In this document: one piece after another, positions 55,971-64,000 of the stretch
How positions within the stretch are numbered: the first letter of the stretch is position 1
Layout of the letters: the number at the start of each line of letters is the position of its first letter
Source of the DNA: Mailhella massiliensis
GTDB taxonomy: Bacteria; Desulfobacterota; Desulfovibrionia; Desulfovibrionales; Desulfovibrionaceae
Reading direction: 5' to 3'
DNA length: 64,000 bases
Assembly: GCF_900155525.1 (NCBI RefSeq)
Contig: NZ_LT706952.1
Location: 940,406 to 1,004,405 of the forward strand
Notes under the pieces: model-generated
Seen by the model: the letters and a program-made list of their open reading frames with translations, nothing else
The model's database searches: none
What the model was told of the DNA's origin: nothing
Position numbers and translations under genes: made by a program

Positions 55971-57929
55971 ATGTCCGGCGAAAACCCTACCTGCAACAAC
56001 CTGCTGGCACTTCGGGAAGCCTTTAAAAAATACGAACCCATCGACCGCTCCCAGGTGAGACCCTTCATTCTCGCTTCCTGGGAACGCTGCCGCGCCTGTT
56101 CCGACAGGCGCAGAATAGAAAAACCCGTTTCTCCCGAGTTTCTGGCCGATGCCCTGAAGCGGAACCACGAACTTCTGGAAAGCTCGGTTCCCATCATGGA
56201 AAAACTCTTCTCCTCCATCAGCGCAGCCCACAGCGTCATCGGGCTGGCCGACAGCTCGGGACTCATCCTGCACATCGTCGGCCATGAAGAGGACATCAAC
56301 GCCCTCTCCGTATTCCAGAAAGGGCTTTTTGCCACGGAAGAACACTCCGGCACCAACGGCATAGGCACGGGGCTCGTGGAACAGCGAGCCATTGAAATCA
56401 TAGGCGCGGAGCACTACTACGGCAACGCCACGGAATGGAGCTGCTGCAGCTCTCCCATCTACAACGAAAACACGCTGGTGGGGATACTCAACATTTCCAT
56501 CAACGTGGAAAACCATCATCTGCACACCATAGGCATGGTGGAGGCCGCGGCCTATGCCGTTTCGGAACAGCTCAGACTCCGTCTCCTTCTGAAGGAGCAG
56601 AACGCCATGCTGGAGTTTCTGGATGAAGGCGTGCTCATTCTGGACGGAGAAGGACGCATCCGGGCCATGAACAACAGGGCCAGGGCCATGCTCGGAACAG
56701 GAACGTCCACCGGCAGCGGTTACCCCGTGGGCGCGCACCTTGGCGAAATCATCCTCTCCGGCGAAGGACTCGACGGTATGCTCGCCGCACGAAGACGCAT
56801 CAACGACAGGGAAACCACACTCAAGCTGGCGCACGGAGCTTTTCAGTACGCCGTTTCCTGCGCTCCCATCGAAGACGGAGGCTCCATCATCACCCTGCGC
56901 AGCATCAAACGTATGCGCGAATACGCCACGCGCATGATGAGTTCCGGCGCGGCCTATTCCTTTGAAAACATCGTGGGCGATTCCACCGCCATACGCGAAG
57001 TGATACGCCTTGCGCGACGGGCCTCTCAAAGCGACATCACCACACTCGTACTGGGGGAATCGGGTACGGGCAAGGAACTCTTCGCCCAGTCCATTCACAA
57101 CGCCAGCGCCCGAAGCGGAGGTCCCTTCGTGGTGGTGAACTGCGGTGCCATTCCCAGAACGCTGCTGGAAAGCGAGCTTTTCGGCTATGAGGACGGCGCC
57201 TTCACCGGAGCCAGAAAGCAGGGCAAACCCGGCAAGTTCGAACTGGCCGACGGCGGCACCGTGTTTCTCGACGAGATAGGCGAACTTCCTCTGGATGCTC
57301 AGGCAAGCCTGCTGCGCCTTCTGCAGGAAAACGAGGTCGTCCGCGTAGGCGGCACCACGGCAAAACACATCGACATCCGCGTGCTGGCCGCCACCAACCG
57401 CGATCTTGAGGAGGCCGTGCGTCAGAAAACCTTCCGCAACGATCTGTACTACCGCCTCAACGTGCTCACCATCACCATTCCGCCGCTGCGCGACCGCAAA
57501 ACGGATATACGCCTGCTTTCCGCCTTCTTCCTCGACAAGTTCTCCCGCGCTCTGGGCAGGCCCGGCGCAGGCTTCACCGAAGAAGCGCTGGAAGCCCTGT
57601 CCCTCTACTCATGGCCGGGCAACGTCCGCGAACTGGAAAACGTGATAGAACGTACCATCAACATTTCCGCCTCGCCGCTCATTCAGGTTTCCGACCTTCC
57701 GGCCCATATTCTCCAGAGCCGTTCTCTGGAAGCTCCGGTATCCTATTCCCAGCCCGCATCCCGGAACAATCTGCTGAAGGCGCAGGAAATGGAAACCATC
57801 ATGGAAATGCTCCGGCAGACGCGGGGCAACATGCGTCTTGCCGCCCAGGAACTGGGCATAGCCCGCTGCGTTCTGTACCGCAAAGTCAAGCAGATGGGCA
57901 TGACGCCCGACATGTGGCGGAACAAATAG
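55971..57929 (+). CDS. Sigma-54-dependent enhancer-binding regulator (AcoR-like: GAF, PAS, AAA+, Fis)
   Basis: 652 residues. The N-terminal half holds a GAF-like sensor (about 55-200, IGLADSSGLILHIVG...EHSGTNGIGTGL) and a PAS-like segment (about 205-300, LDEGVLILDGEGRIRAMNNRARAML). The AAA+ domain (about 325-560) has Walker A GESGTGKE, the sigma-54-contacting GAFTGA in FGYEDGAFTGARK, and Walker B VFLDEIGELP. The C-terminal Fis helix-turn-helix reads NMRLAAQELGIARCVLYRKVKQMG. No response-regulator receiver domain, so it senses a ligand directly. It should activate the promoters at 55120 and 58072, which share upstream repeats. Confidence 0.93.
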   Translation: MSGENPTCNNLLALREAFKKYEPIDRSQVRPFILASWERCRACSDRRRIEKPVSPEFLADALKRNHELLESSVPIMEKLFSSISAAHSVIGLADSSGLILHIVGHEEDINALSVFQKGLFATEEHSGTNGIGTGLVEQRAIEIIGAEHYYGNATEWSCCSSPIYNENTLVGILNISINVENHHLHTIGMVEAAAYAVSEQLRLRLLLKEQNAMLEFLDEGVLILDGEGRIRAMNNRARAMLGTGTSTGSGYPVGAHLGEIILSGEGLDGMLAARRRINDRETTLKLAHGAFQYAVSCAPIEDGGSIITLRSIKRMREYATRMMSSGAAYSFENIVGDSTAIREVIRLARRASQSDITTLVLGESGTGKELFAQSIHNASARSGGPFVVVNCGAIPRTLLESELFGYEDGAFTGARKQGKPGKFELADGGTVFLDEIGELPLDAQASLLRLLQENEVVRVGGTTAKHIDIRVLAATNRDLEEAVRQKTFRNDLYYRLNVLTITIPPLRDRKTDIRLLSAFFLDKFSRALGRPGAGFTEEALEALSLYSWPGNVRELENVIERTINISASPLIQVSDLPAHILQSRSLEAPVSYSQPASRNNLLKAQEMETIMEMLRQTRGNMRLAAQELGIARCVLYRKVKQMGMTPDMWRNK

Positions 57930-57948
57930 CCCTTTTTCCGCCCCTCAT

Positions 57949-57994
57949 GTCTCTTGGAGATACATGTTATCTGATACATGTCTCTCCAAGAGAC
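57949..57994. promoter_or_regulatory. Long palindrome containing two ATACATGT repeats (activator site of the catabolic operon)
   Basis: Perfect 12-bp outer arms GTCTCTTGGAGA (57949-57960) and TCTCCAAGAGAC (57983-57994). Inside, ATACATGT (57960-57967) and ATACATGT (57974-57981) with a 14-bp period. It lies 80-120 bp upstream of the -24 element and directly after the regulator gene. Confidence 0.65.
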
Positions 57995-58071
57995 GAAGAG
58001 ACACTCCCCCCGGCATGCGATACATATTTCTAACCTGCCGGATTATCATGCTTTCGTAAACTTTTTCACTT

Positions 58072-58087
58072 TGGCACGCTTCTTGCT
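58072..58087 (+). promoter_or_regulatory. Sigma-54 promoter of the catabolic operon
   Basis: TGGCACG-CTTC-TTGCT, a perfect consensus match, 37 bp before the AOR-like start codon. Confidence 0.93.
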
Positions 58088-58123
58088 TTTAAGGAGACAA
58101 CTCTCAAAGACAGGAAGCAGTCC

Positions 58124-59308
58124 ATGTATCGTTACGCCCGCATCAACATGTCCACCGGCAACGTCCGGGTTTTCGACCTCCCCAGGGAACGATGGATGCT
58201 CGGCGGCCGTGGGCTGATAAGCCAGGTTCTCTATACGGAGATGAACCCGGGCGCCGATCCGCTCAGCCCCGGCAACGTGCTGGTGCTCGCCTCGGGCATG
58301 TTCGCAGGCTGCCCCCTTTCCTGCTTCGATGAAGTTTTCCTCGGCGCGAAAAGCGCTTCCACCGGGCAGATGCAGATACTCCGCTTCATGAGCCGCGCCT
58401 CGCGGATCATGGCTTCCATGAACATGCGCCTCGCCATCATCGAGGGCCGCCCCTCCACGGAAAAACAGTACGTTCTCGTCATGGACAGGGGACGCGTCGA
58501 ACTGCAGCCCGTAAGCGAACTGCTTCCCGGATCTTATGAAGAGCTCGGCAGCTATGCCCTCAACGAGGGCCTGCACCGGCATTTCGGCGGCAACGCCTGC
58601 ATCATGTCGTGGGGACATGCCGCCGCCGTGGGGAGCCCCGAAGCTTCCCTGCTCGTTTCCGGTTCTTCCGACAATATATTGAAGAATATCCCCGGCCTGG
58701 GCCTGAGCGCCGTCATGGCCGCCAAAGGATTGCGGGCCATCGTTCTGCGCGGCGGAGCGCCTCTTCTTCCGCAGAAAACGGCAGGCGGCCGGGCGGACAG
58801 CATCTGCCGCGACACGGCATGCCTGCTCCGCTGTGCAAGAGTCCACAACGATCTGGAACATACTCCCTACGGTCAGGTCAGCCTCTGCCGGGCCTGCATG
58901 GAAAGCACCCCGCCGCCCTGTCTGGAAAGAGTATGCACCGATCTCGGCCTTTTCCCGGACGGTCTTTCCCCGGAATTCGGCGAACTCTCCCTTGCCGATG
59001 AAGATGCGCTGCGCCGCCGCCTCATGGAACGCTGTCGTGAGAGAACGGATGCTGCAGATGCTGTCTTCCCCGGAGAGGACGCCGCCTTCGAGCAGGCCGG
59101 AGCCGCCTTCGACAGCATGGGTCTGTGCCGAAACGCCCTGCCTCCTGAAGAACAGGAACGGACGCTGACGCTCATGGCGGATCTCGCCCGCGCCGTCTAC
59201 GGGGGCGAGTGGAGCAGAGACTCGCTTCTGCGCATGGGCGCGGAAACCATCAGCAGGGAAAGGGCGTTCAACGACTGGGCCGGCCTTCAGCCTGCGGAAA
59301 ACGAATAA
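58124..59308 (+). CDS. Truncated aldehyde:ferredoxin oxidoreductase-like protein
   Basis: 394 residues; true AORs are about 600. The N-terminal tungstopterin-domain pattern is clear (WMLGGRGLISQVLYTEMNPGADPLSPGNVLVLASGMFAG) and so is the later NIPGLGLSAVMAAKGLRAIVLRGG. The ANSGG-type segment that contacts the cofactor is replaced by EVFLGAKSASTGQM, and the cluster-type Cys are spaced C-x4-C-x3-C (CRDTACLLRC) with more Cys after. The C-terminal AOR domain is mostly missing. It may be an inactive or repurposed relative. First gene of the sigma-54 operon, 30 bp before the amidohydrolase gene. Confidence 0.8.
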   Translation: MYRYARINMSTGNVRVFDLPRERWMLGGRGLISQVLYTEMNPGADPLSPGNVLVLASGMFAGCPLSCFDEVFLGAKSASTGQMQILRFMSRASRIMASMNMRLAIIEGRPSTEKQYVLVMDRGRVELQPVSELLPGSYEELGSYALNEGLHRHFGGNACIMSWGHAAAVGSPEASLLVSGSSDNILKNIPGLGLSAVMAAKGLRAIVLRGGAPLLPQKTAGGRADSICRDTACLLRCARVHNDLEHTPYGQVSLCRACMESTPPPCLERVCTDLGLFPDGLSPEFGELSLADEDALRRRLMERCRERTDAADAVFPGEDAAFEQAGAAFDSMGLCRNALPPEEQERTLTLMADLARAVYGGEWSRDSLLRMGAETISRERAFNDWAGLQPAENE

Positions 59309-59338
59309 CCCGCCCTTCACGGACGGCAAGGAGCCTTT

Positions 59339-60169
59339 ATGAGCATCATCGACATGCGTTTCCGCCCGGCTACGCGCGAAACGCTTCAGGGCATTCTCAC
59401 CAATCCTCTCTATCAGGCCTTCAGTGCGGCCACGAACTTTGCCGCCCGCCCTGCCAGAACACTGGATGAGGAAGTGGCCATGCTGCGCGATCTCGACGTG
59501 GTGCACGCCGTGGTCACCGGGCGCGACATCGCCTCCAGCGTGAATACCGCCTCCACCAATCCCGGTATGCTGGAAAGCATCCAGAAGTATCCCGACTTCT
59601 TCACCGGCTTCTACGGCATCGATCCGCTGCTGCGCATGGATGCGCTGCGCGCCTTCCGTCGTGCGGTGAAGGAATACGGCGTGAAGGGCGCCTCCATCGA
59701 TCCGGCCATGTCCGGCGTGGCCGTCAACAGCGCCCTCTACTACCCCTTCTACGCCGCCTGCTGCGAAGAAAACATTCCCGTGGCCATCACCACGGGCTGC
59801 TCCTGCGGTATGCCCCACGTGGTGCTGGAGCATCACGCCCCCTGGCTCATCGACCGCGTGGCCTCCGATTTTCCCGAACTGACCATCATCGTCAGTCACG
59901 GAGCCTATCCCTGGATCATGGAAATGGTGGGCGTGGCCACGCGCCATCAGAACGTCTATCTCGACTTCTCCGCCTGCACCATGCTCTTCAACGTGGAGCA
60001 GTACGTCCATGCGGCGAACCGCCAGCTCATGAACAAGGTGCTGTTTGCAAGCGCCCACCCCTTCGACCACATCGCCGATACGCTGAAGCTCTACGACTCC
60101 CTGCCCTTCACGCAGGAGGCGAGAGAATGCGTCATGTACAAAAACGCGGCGAAGATTCTCGGACTCTGA
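59339..60169 (+). CDS. Amidohydrolase-2 family metal-dependent hydrolase/decarboxylase
   Basis: 276 residues from ATG 59339 (AAGGAG upstream). TIM-barrel pattern: the expected N-terminal metal-binding HxH is replaced by IIDMRFRP. YPFYAACCEENIPVAITTGCSC is followed by IIVSHGAYPWIMEMVGVA and LDFSACTM. The final Asp is in FASAHPFDHIADTLKLYDSLPF. The family includes hydrolases and non-oxidative decarboxylases. The loss of the first two His may change the metal or activity. Substrate unknown; probably acts on a product of the glycyl radical enzyme or on the imported compound. Confidence 0.82.
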   Translation: MSIIDMRFRPATRETLQGILTNPLYQAFSAATNFAARPARTLDEEVAMLRDLDVVHAVVTGRDIASSVNTASTNPGMLESIQKYPDFFTGFYGIDPLLRMDALRAFRRAVKEYGVKGASIDPAMSGVAVNSALYYPFYAACCEENIPVAITTGCSCGMPHVVLEHHAPWLIDRVASDFPELTIIVSHGAYPWIMEMVGVATRHQNVYLDFSACTMLFNVEQYVHAANRQLMNKVLFASAHPFDHIADTLKLYDSLPFTQEARECVMYKNAAKILGL

Positions 60170-60314
60170 TCCGCTAACCCCGCCCGGCATTCACCGGGCG
60201 TGAGAACTACGCATCCAGAACCGGCCGCAGCGCCGGAAGCACACGTCATGGGGTCATGCCGTGCGTCATGTTCGGATGAGACCCGTCCCGCAAAACATTC
60301 TAACGGAGGAATCT

Positions 60315-61328
60315 ATGAACAAGTTCCTGAAAGGTTGCCTGGTCTTCGGCCTCATCGCCGCTTTCGGCGCCGCCATGCCCCAGCAGAGCGAAGCCAAGGA
60401 GAAAAAGATCCTTATCCGCATCTCCCACACCGGTTCGGAAGGCAACGAATTCACCATGGGCTATGAGAAGTTCAAGGAACTTCTGGAAAAGAAGACCAAC
60501 GGCCGCGTGGTGGTGAGAATCTACCCCAACGCCGTGCTCGGTTCCGACCGTGTTGCCGGCGAAGCCGTGCAGCAGGGCAACCTGGAAGTGGCCTCCATCG
60601 CCACCAACATTCTCTCCAGCTTCCACAAGAGCGCCCTGGCCTTCGACATGCCCTACATGTGCGATCCTGAAAAGATGATTCCCTACATGCAGGCCCTCGC
60701 CTACGGCGATCTGAACAAGTATCTGGTGGAACAGCTCGCCACCGTGGATCTGTATCCCTTCATGTTCAACGCCACGGCCATGCGCTCCTGGGCCTTCACC
60801 TCGAAAGACGTGAAGAGCGTGGAAGACCTCAAGGGGGTGAAAATCCGCTCCACTCCCTCCCCCATCGACATCGCCAACTGCAAGGCCGTGGGCATGAACC
60901 CCACCGCTCTGGCCTTCGACGCCGTGTATCAGGCCCTTCAGCAGGGCACCGTGGAAGGCGAACTGCTTTCCTTCCTCTCCATGAAGAGCTTCGGCCGCGC
61001 CGAAATCCTCAAGTACATGTATGTGACCCAGCACAACTTCCCCATCCACATCGGCTGCATGAGCAAGAAGTTCTACGACTCCCTGCCCGCCGACATCCAG
61101 CAGGCCGTCATGGAATCCGCCAAGGAAGCCCAGGAATGGGAATGGACGCTGCTCGACCAGCTGGAAAAGGAAGGCCTCGAATACTGCAACCAGAACGGCG
61201 TGAAGGTGAACTTCCTCGACGACGCCCAGAAGGCCGCCCTCAAGGAAAAGTTCAAGGTCGTGTGGGATGAGTTCGGCCCGCAGCTCGATCCCAAGATGGT
61301 GCAGCTGCTCCAGGACGCCCAGAAGTAA
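60315..61328 (+). CDS. dctP: TRAP transporter substrate-binding protein (DctP type)
   Basis: 337 residues from ATG 60315 (ACGGAGG upstream). Signal peptide about residues 1-27. The DctP fold is evident (HTGSEGNEFTMGYEKFKELLEKKTNGRVVVRIYPNAVLGSDRVAGEAVQQGNLE), with the carboxylate-binding Arg in LKGVKIRSTPSP and the closing DAVYQALQQGTVEGEL. Such proteins bind carboxylates or sulfonates and hand them to DctQM. Context with a C-S-lyase-like enzyme suggests an organosulfonate. A terminator-like hairpin follows, probably giving more DctP than membrane subunits. Confidence 0.92.
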   Translation: MNKFLKGCLVFGLIAAFGAAMPQQSEAKEKKILIRISHTGSEGNEFTMGYEKFKELLEKKTNGRVVVRIYPNAVLGSDRVAGEAVQQGNLEVASIATNILSSFHKSALAFDMPYMCDPEKMIPYMQALAYGDLNKYLVEQLATVDLYPFMFNATAMRSWAFTSKDVKSVEDLKGVKIRSTPSPIDIANCKAVGMNPTALAFDAVYQALQQGTVEGELLSFLSMKSFGRAEILKYMYVTQHNFPIHIGCMSKKFYDSLPADIQQAVMESAKEAQEWEWTLLDQLEKEGLEYCNQNGVKVNFLDDAQKAALKEKFKVVWDEFGPQLDPKMVQLLQDAQK

Positions 61329-61334
61329 TTCCCC

Positions 61335-61371
61335 GGCCCGGAGCGTGAACACTCCGGGCCTCTTTTCCTCG
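61335..61371 (+). terminator. Partial terminator between dctP and dctQM
   Basis: GGCCCGGAG (61335-61343) and CTCCGGGCC (61352-61360), followed by TCTTTTCCTC; likely attenuates transcription into the membrane component gene. Confidence 0.75.
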
Positions 61372-61499
61372 TACGGCAATTCAGAAAGCCAGACTCTACT
61401 CCCCAGGTTCGGGGCTTTGCTGAAATGGGTACGCGCCGCAGAGTGGACGCGGCCCGGCCGCAATAAACAAACATAACGCAATGCTCCGGGAGGAGTTTC

Positions 61500-63371
61500 A
61501 TGGTCGACAACAAGCTTGCACCAAACCAGGGCGGCATCCTGCACTGGCTTGACGAAAACTTTGAAAAACCTTTTCTGGTCATCGCCCTTCTGATGTCCAT
61601 AGCCCTCATCACCTATCAGGTACTGTTCCGCCACATCGCCACGAACATACTGGGCATTGCCGGTTCCACGGCGGAAGTGGAAGAACTTGCCGTGTGGTGC
61701 TTCATCTGGCTTTCCTACCTTTCCGTGCCGCTGCTCATCAAGGCTCGCGCCAATATCAACATCTCGCTGTTCTTCGATGCCATGCCCAAGCGCATCCAGA
61801 ACATGCTCTGGGTGCTGGATGAAGGACTGTTCCTCGTCTTCACCTGCGTTCTGGCCTACCTCTGCTACAACCTTTCCATGCTTCAGCTGGATAAGCCGCA
61901 GTTCTCCCCGGCCATGGGCGTTTCCTATTTCTACCCCTATGTTGTTCTGCCCATCAGCTTCGCGCTCATGAGCATACGCCTTATCCAGAATCTCATCCGG
62001 CAGATCCGTAAAACGGGCCTTCTCGATTCCGCCATCGCCATTGCCGCCGGTCTGCTGCTCGCCACGCCCATCATTTTCCAGTGGGAACTGGAAATCGTCA
62101 CCGTGCTCGGCTGCACCATGTTCGTCTGCCTCATGCTCGGCGTGCCCATCGCCGTCACCCTCGGCTTCTCCGCCATGGCCGCCCTGTACAATTCGGAATT
62201 TCTGCACATTTCCACGCAGGCATCCACATGCTTCTCCGCGCTTGATTCCTTCACCATCATGTCCATCTTCTTCTTTGTGGCCGCCGGCGTGTTCATGGGC
62301 ATGGGCGGCCTTTCCAAGCAGCTCATCAACCTGGCCGACATTCTTGTAGGCAAGGCCGTGGGCGGCATGGCCCTTGCCACCGTACTCACATGTATGTTCT
62401 TCGCCGCCATCTGCGGTTCCGGCCCGGCCACCGTGGCCGCCATCGGAGCCATCACCATTCCGGCCATGGTGGAACGCGGCTACGACAAGCGCTTCGCCGC
62501 CGCTCTCGTGGCCTGCGCAGGCTCCATCGGCGTCATGATTCCGCCGAGCAACCCCATGGTGGTGTACGGCGTCATCGCCAAGGCCTCCATCGGCAAGCTC
62601 TTTTTAAGCGGCATCATTCCCGGCATTCTCGTGGGCGCCGTGCTCATGGGCTGGAGCTACTACCTCAGCAAAAAAAATAACTGGAGAGGCAATCCCGAAA
62701 AGCTCACGAAAAAGCAGATCCTCCAAGCCATATGGGAAGCCAAATGGGCGCTCATGGTGCCCGTCATCATCCTCGGCGGCATCTACGGCGGAATCATGAC
62801 TCCCACCGAAGCCGCGGCCATCAGCGCAAGTTACGGCCTTCTCGTCGGCATCTTCGTGTACAAGGGCATCAACCGTCACAACTTCTTCAGCGTCTGCATC
62901 GAATGCTGCACCACCAGCGCCGTCATCATCTTCCTCATCGCCATGGCCAGCAGCTTCGGCTACCTGCTCGCCCTTGAACAGGTGCCGGAAAGCATCGCCA
63001 AGGCCATTCTCTCCGTCACCAACGACAAGTATCTTGTACTGCTGCTCATCAACCTCTTCCTGCTGGTCGTGGGCGCGCTCATGGAACCTGCCGCAGCCAC
63101 CATCATCCTCACCCCCATCCTCGCCCCCATCGCGACGAAGCTCGGCGTGGATCTTATCCACTTCGGCCTTATCATGACCGTGAACCTCGCCATCGGCTTT
63201 GTCACGCCCCCTGTGGGCTCCAACCTCTTCGTGGCCAGCGCTACCAGCGGGCTGAAGGTGGAGGCCATCGCCAAGGCGGCCATTCCCATGATCATTCTCA
63301 TGATTGCGGTGCTCTTCGTTCTTACCTATGTTCCTTCCATCTCCCTGTTCCTCCCGAACCGCATGATGTAA
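61500..63371 (+). CDS. dctQM: TRAP transporter membrane subunits DctQ-DctM fused
   Basis: 623 residues from ATG 61500 (GGAGGAG upstream). Residues 1 to about 165 are the four-helix DctQ part (YQVLFRHIATNILGIAG...AVWCFIWLSYLSVPLLIKARANINISLFF). A linker helix joins it to the DctM part, with about twelve helices: LLATPIIFQWELEIVTVLGCTMFVCLMLGVPIAVTLG, the FFAAICGSGPATVAAIGAITIPAMVERGYDKRFAAALVACAGSIGVMIPPSNPMV core, and FVTPPVGSNLFVASA near the end. Imports the DctP ligand with Na+. Confidence 0.94.
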   Translation: MVDNKLAPNQGGILHWLDENFEKPFLVIALLMSIALITYQVLFRHIATNILGIAGSTAEVEELAVWCFIWLSYLSVPLLIKARANINISLFFDAMPKRIQNMLWVLDEGLFLVFTCVLAYLCYNLSMLQLDKPQFSPAMGVSYFYPYVVLPISFALMSIRLIQNLIRQIRKTGLLDSAIAIAAGLLLATPIIFQWELEIVTVLGCTMFVCLMLGVPIAVTLGFSAMAALYNSEFLHISTQASTCFSALDSFTIMSIFFFVAAGVFMGMGGLSKQLINLADILVGKAVGGMALATVLTCMFFAAICGSGPATVAAIGAITIPAMVERGYDKRFAAALVACAGSIGVMIPPSNPMVVYGVIAKASIGKLFLSGIIPGILVGAVLMGWSYYLSKKNNWRGNPEKLTKKQILQAIWEAKWALMVPVIILGGIYGGIMTPTEAAAISASYGLLVGIFVYKGINRHNFFSVCIECCTTSAVIIFLIAMASSFGYLLALEQVPESIAKAILSVTNDKYLVLLLINLFLLVVGALMEPAAATIILTPILAPIATKLGVDLIHFGLIMTVNLAIGFVTPPVGSNLFVASATSGLKVEAIAKAAIPMIILMIAVLFVLTYVPSISLFLPNRMM

Positions 63372-63387
63372 CTCTCTCTCCGGCATG

Positions 63388-63428
63388 ATGCGCGGGGCAT
63401 CCCCTGCGTCCCGCGCATCTTCTTCCCA
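63388..63428 (+). terminator. Terminator-like hairpin between dctQM and the glycyl radical enzyme gene
   Basis: GATGCGCGGG (63388-63397) and CCCGCGCATC (63411-63420), followed by TTCTTCCC; partial terminator. Confidence 0.65.
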
Positions 63429-63465
63429 ACAGCGGAGGCTCTCCGCTTCTTCACAGGAGTTTTCC

Positions 63466-64000
63466 ATGAGCTGTTGCTGCGCTCTTTCCACTCAGGAAAA
63501 AATTCTTCAGGACAAGGCCGCGGGCAAGGACAATCCCAACCGCGCAAAGCATCAGAGACTTTTCGACATTCTGGAAACCTTCGACGGCATGGCTCCCATC
63601 ATCGACGCGGACCGCGCCCTGCTCTTCACCCAGTCCATGAAGGAAACCGAAGGTCAGCCCCTGAATCTGCGCTGGGCCAAGGCCCTCATGAACATCGCCA
63701 GAAACATTCCCGTACATATCGACGACCGCCAGCTTCTGGCCGGACGCTGCGGCACCACGGGCCGCTACGGCATTCTGTACCCGGAACTGGACGGCGATTT
63801 CATGGCCGACGCCCTCGATGCCCTGGCCGAAGCGAAAACCGCCGCTCCCATCAGCGTTTCCCCCGAAGTGGCGGCCATAGTCCGCAACGAGATCACCCCT
63901 TACTGGAAGGGAAAAACCTTCCATGAAGATCTCAACCGTTCCCTGCCGCCGGAAGTGCACCGCCTCGCCTACAACGACGAGCTCGGCATCAAGACCCGTT
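63466..64000 (+). CDS. Glycyl radical enzyme, isethionate sulfite-lyase-like, N-terminal part (cut by window end)
   Basis: The first 178 residues from ATG 63466 (AGGAG upstream). The start MSCCCALSTQEKILQDKAAGKDNPN, the LRWAKALMNIARNIPVHIDD segment, GRYGILYPELDGDF and ITPYWKGKTFHEDL resemble the sulfonate C-S lyases IslA/HpsG and related PFL-like enzymes. The active-site Cys and the C-terminal glycyl-radical Gly lie beyond the window, as would the activating enzyme gene. Expected role: cleave the imported sulfonate by a radical mechanism, releasing sulfite for respiration. A choline- or diol-lyase relative cannot be ruled out from this part alone. Confidence 0.78.
   Translation, partial: MSCCCALSTQEKILQDKAAGKDNPNRAKHQRLFDILETFDGMAPIIDADRALLFTQSMKETEGQPLNLRWAKALMNIARNIPVHIDDRQLLAGRCGTTGRYGILYPELDGDFMADALDALAEAKTAAPISVSPEVAAIVRNEITPYWKGKTFHEDLNRSLPPEVHRLAYNDELGIKTR

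Overview
The window looks like a chromosomal segment of a strictly anaerobic, gut-type Desulfovibrionaceae bacterium (Bilophila/Mailhella/Desulfovibrio-like). The inference rests on the lactate-oxidation operon layout (GlcD/GlcF-like pair, LutC, fused LutB-LutA, lactate permease), a periplasmic flavoprotein with a tetraheme cytochrome, TRAP transporters, a C-S-lyase-like glycyl radical enzyme at the right edge and a GC-rich codon style. No rRNA or CRISPR is present.

Layout. (1) 1-12.1 kb is an accessory island ending at the 3' side of an initiator tRNA-Met gene (12020-12096, minus). It holds a coiled-coil C-terminus running in from the left, a serine recombinase, a three-gene restriction-modification system (methylase-fold subunit, Eco57I-type methylase with an AT-rich specificity region, GIY-YIG/helicase protein) and a 5.5-kb nest of IS5-family insertion sequences. 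In that nest a 1.73-kb IS+cargo unit (amidohydrolase fragment, SMR efflux gene with a structured leader) is present twice. The nest sits exactly in the centre of a palindrome that can still be reconstructed. (2) 12.2-26.8 kb is mostly housekeeping: FadL-type porin, tRNA-Leu, CorC-like protein, carB-carA in reversed order, an M24 peptidase, a DUF2333 protein and an AbgA-like hydrolase. (3) 26.8-31.5 kb has two Crp/Fnr regulators (one frameshifted) divergent from a Tat-exported flavoprotein/tetraheme cytochrome pair. (4) 32.1-39.7 kb is the lactate utilisation operon. (5) 39.8-45 kb has an AT-rich patch with an orphan gene and an Xre regulator, then rarA and a MATE exporter/DtxR-type regulator pair. 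(6) 45.0-54.8 kb (minus) is a complete anaerobic heme-acquisition locus: hutW, TonB receptor, an ECF transporter in place of the usual binding-protein ABC importer, hutX, a flavodoxin-like protein and exbB-exbD-tonB, headed by a good Fur box. (7) 55.0-64.0 kb is a sigma-54 catabolic regulon: HbpS/GlcG-like protein, enhancer-binding regulator, truncated AOR-like protein, amidohydrolase, TRAP importer (DctP, fused DctQM) and a glycyl radical enzyme cut by the window end. Two near-perfect -24/-12 promoters share upstream ATACATGT repeats.

The most promising candidates for little-described biology are the ECF-based heme system, the sigma-54/TRAP/glycyl-radical cluster with its degenerate AOR homologue, and the split-methylase GIY-YIG restriction system with an exchanged recognition domain. 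All functional calls come from reading motifs by eye; no database search was possible.
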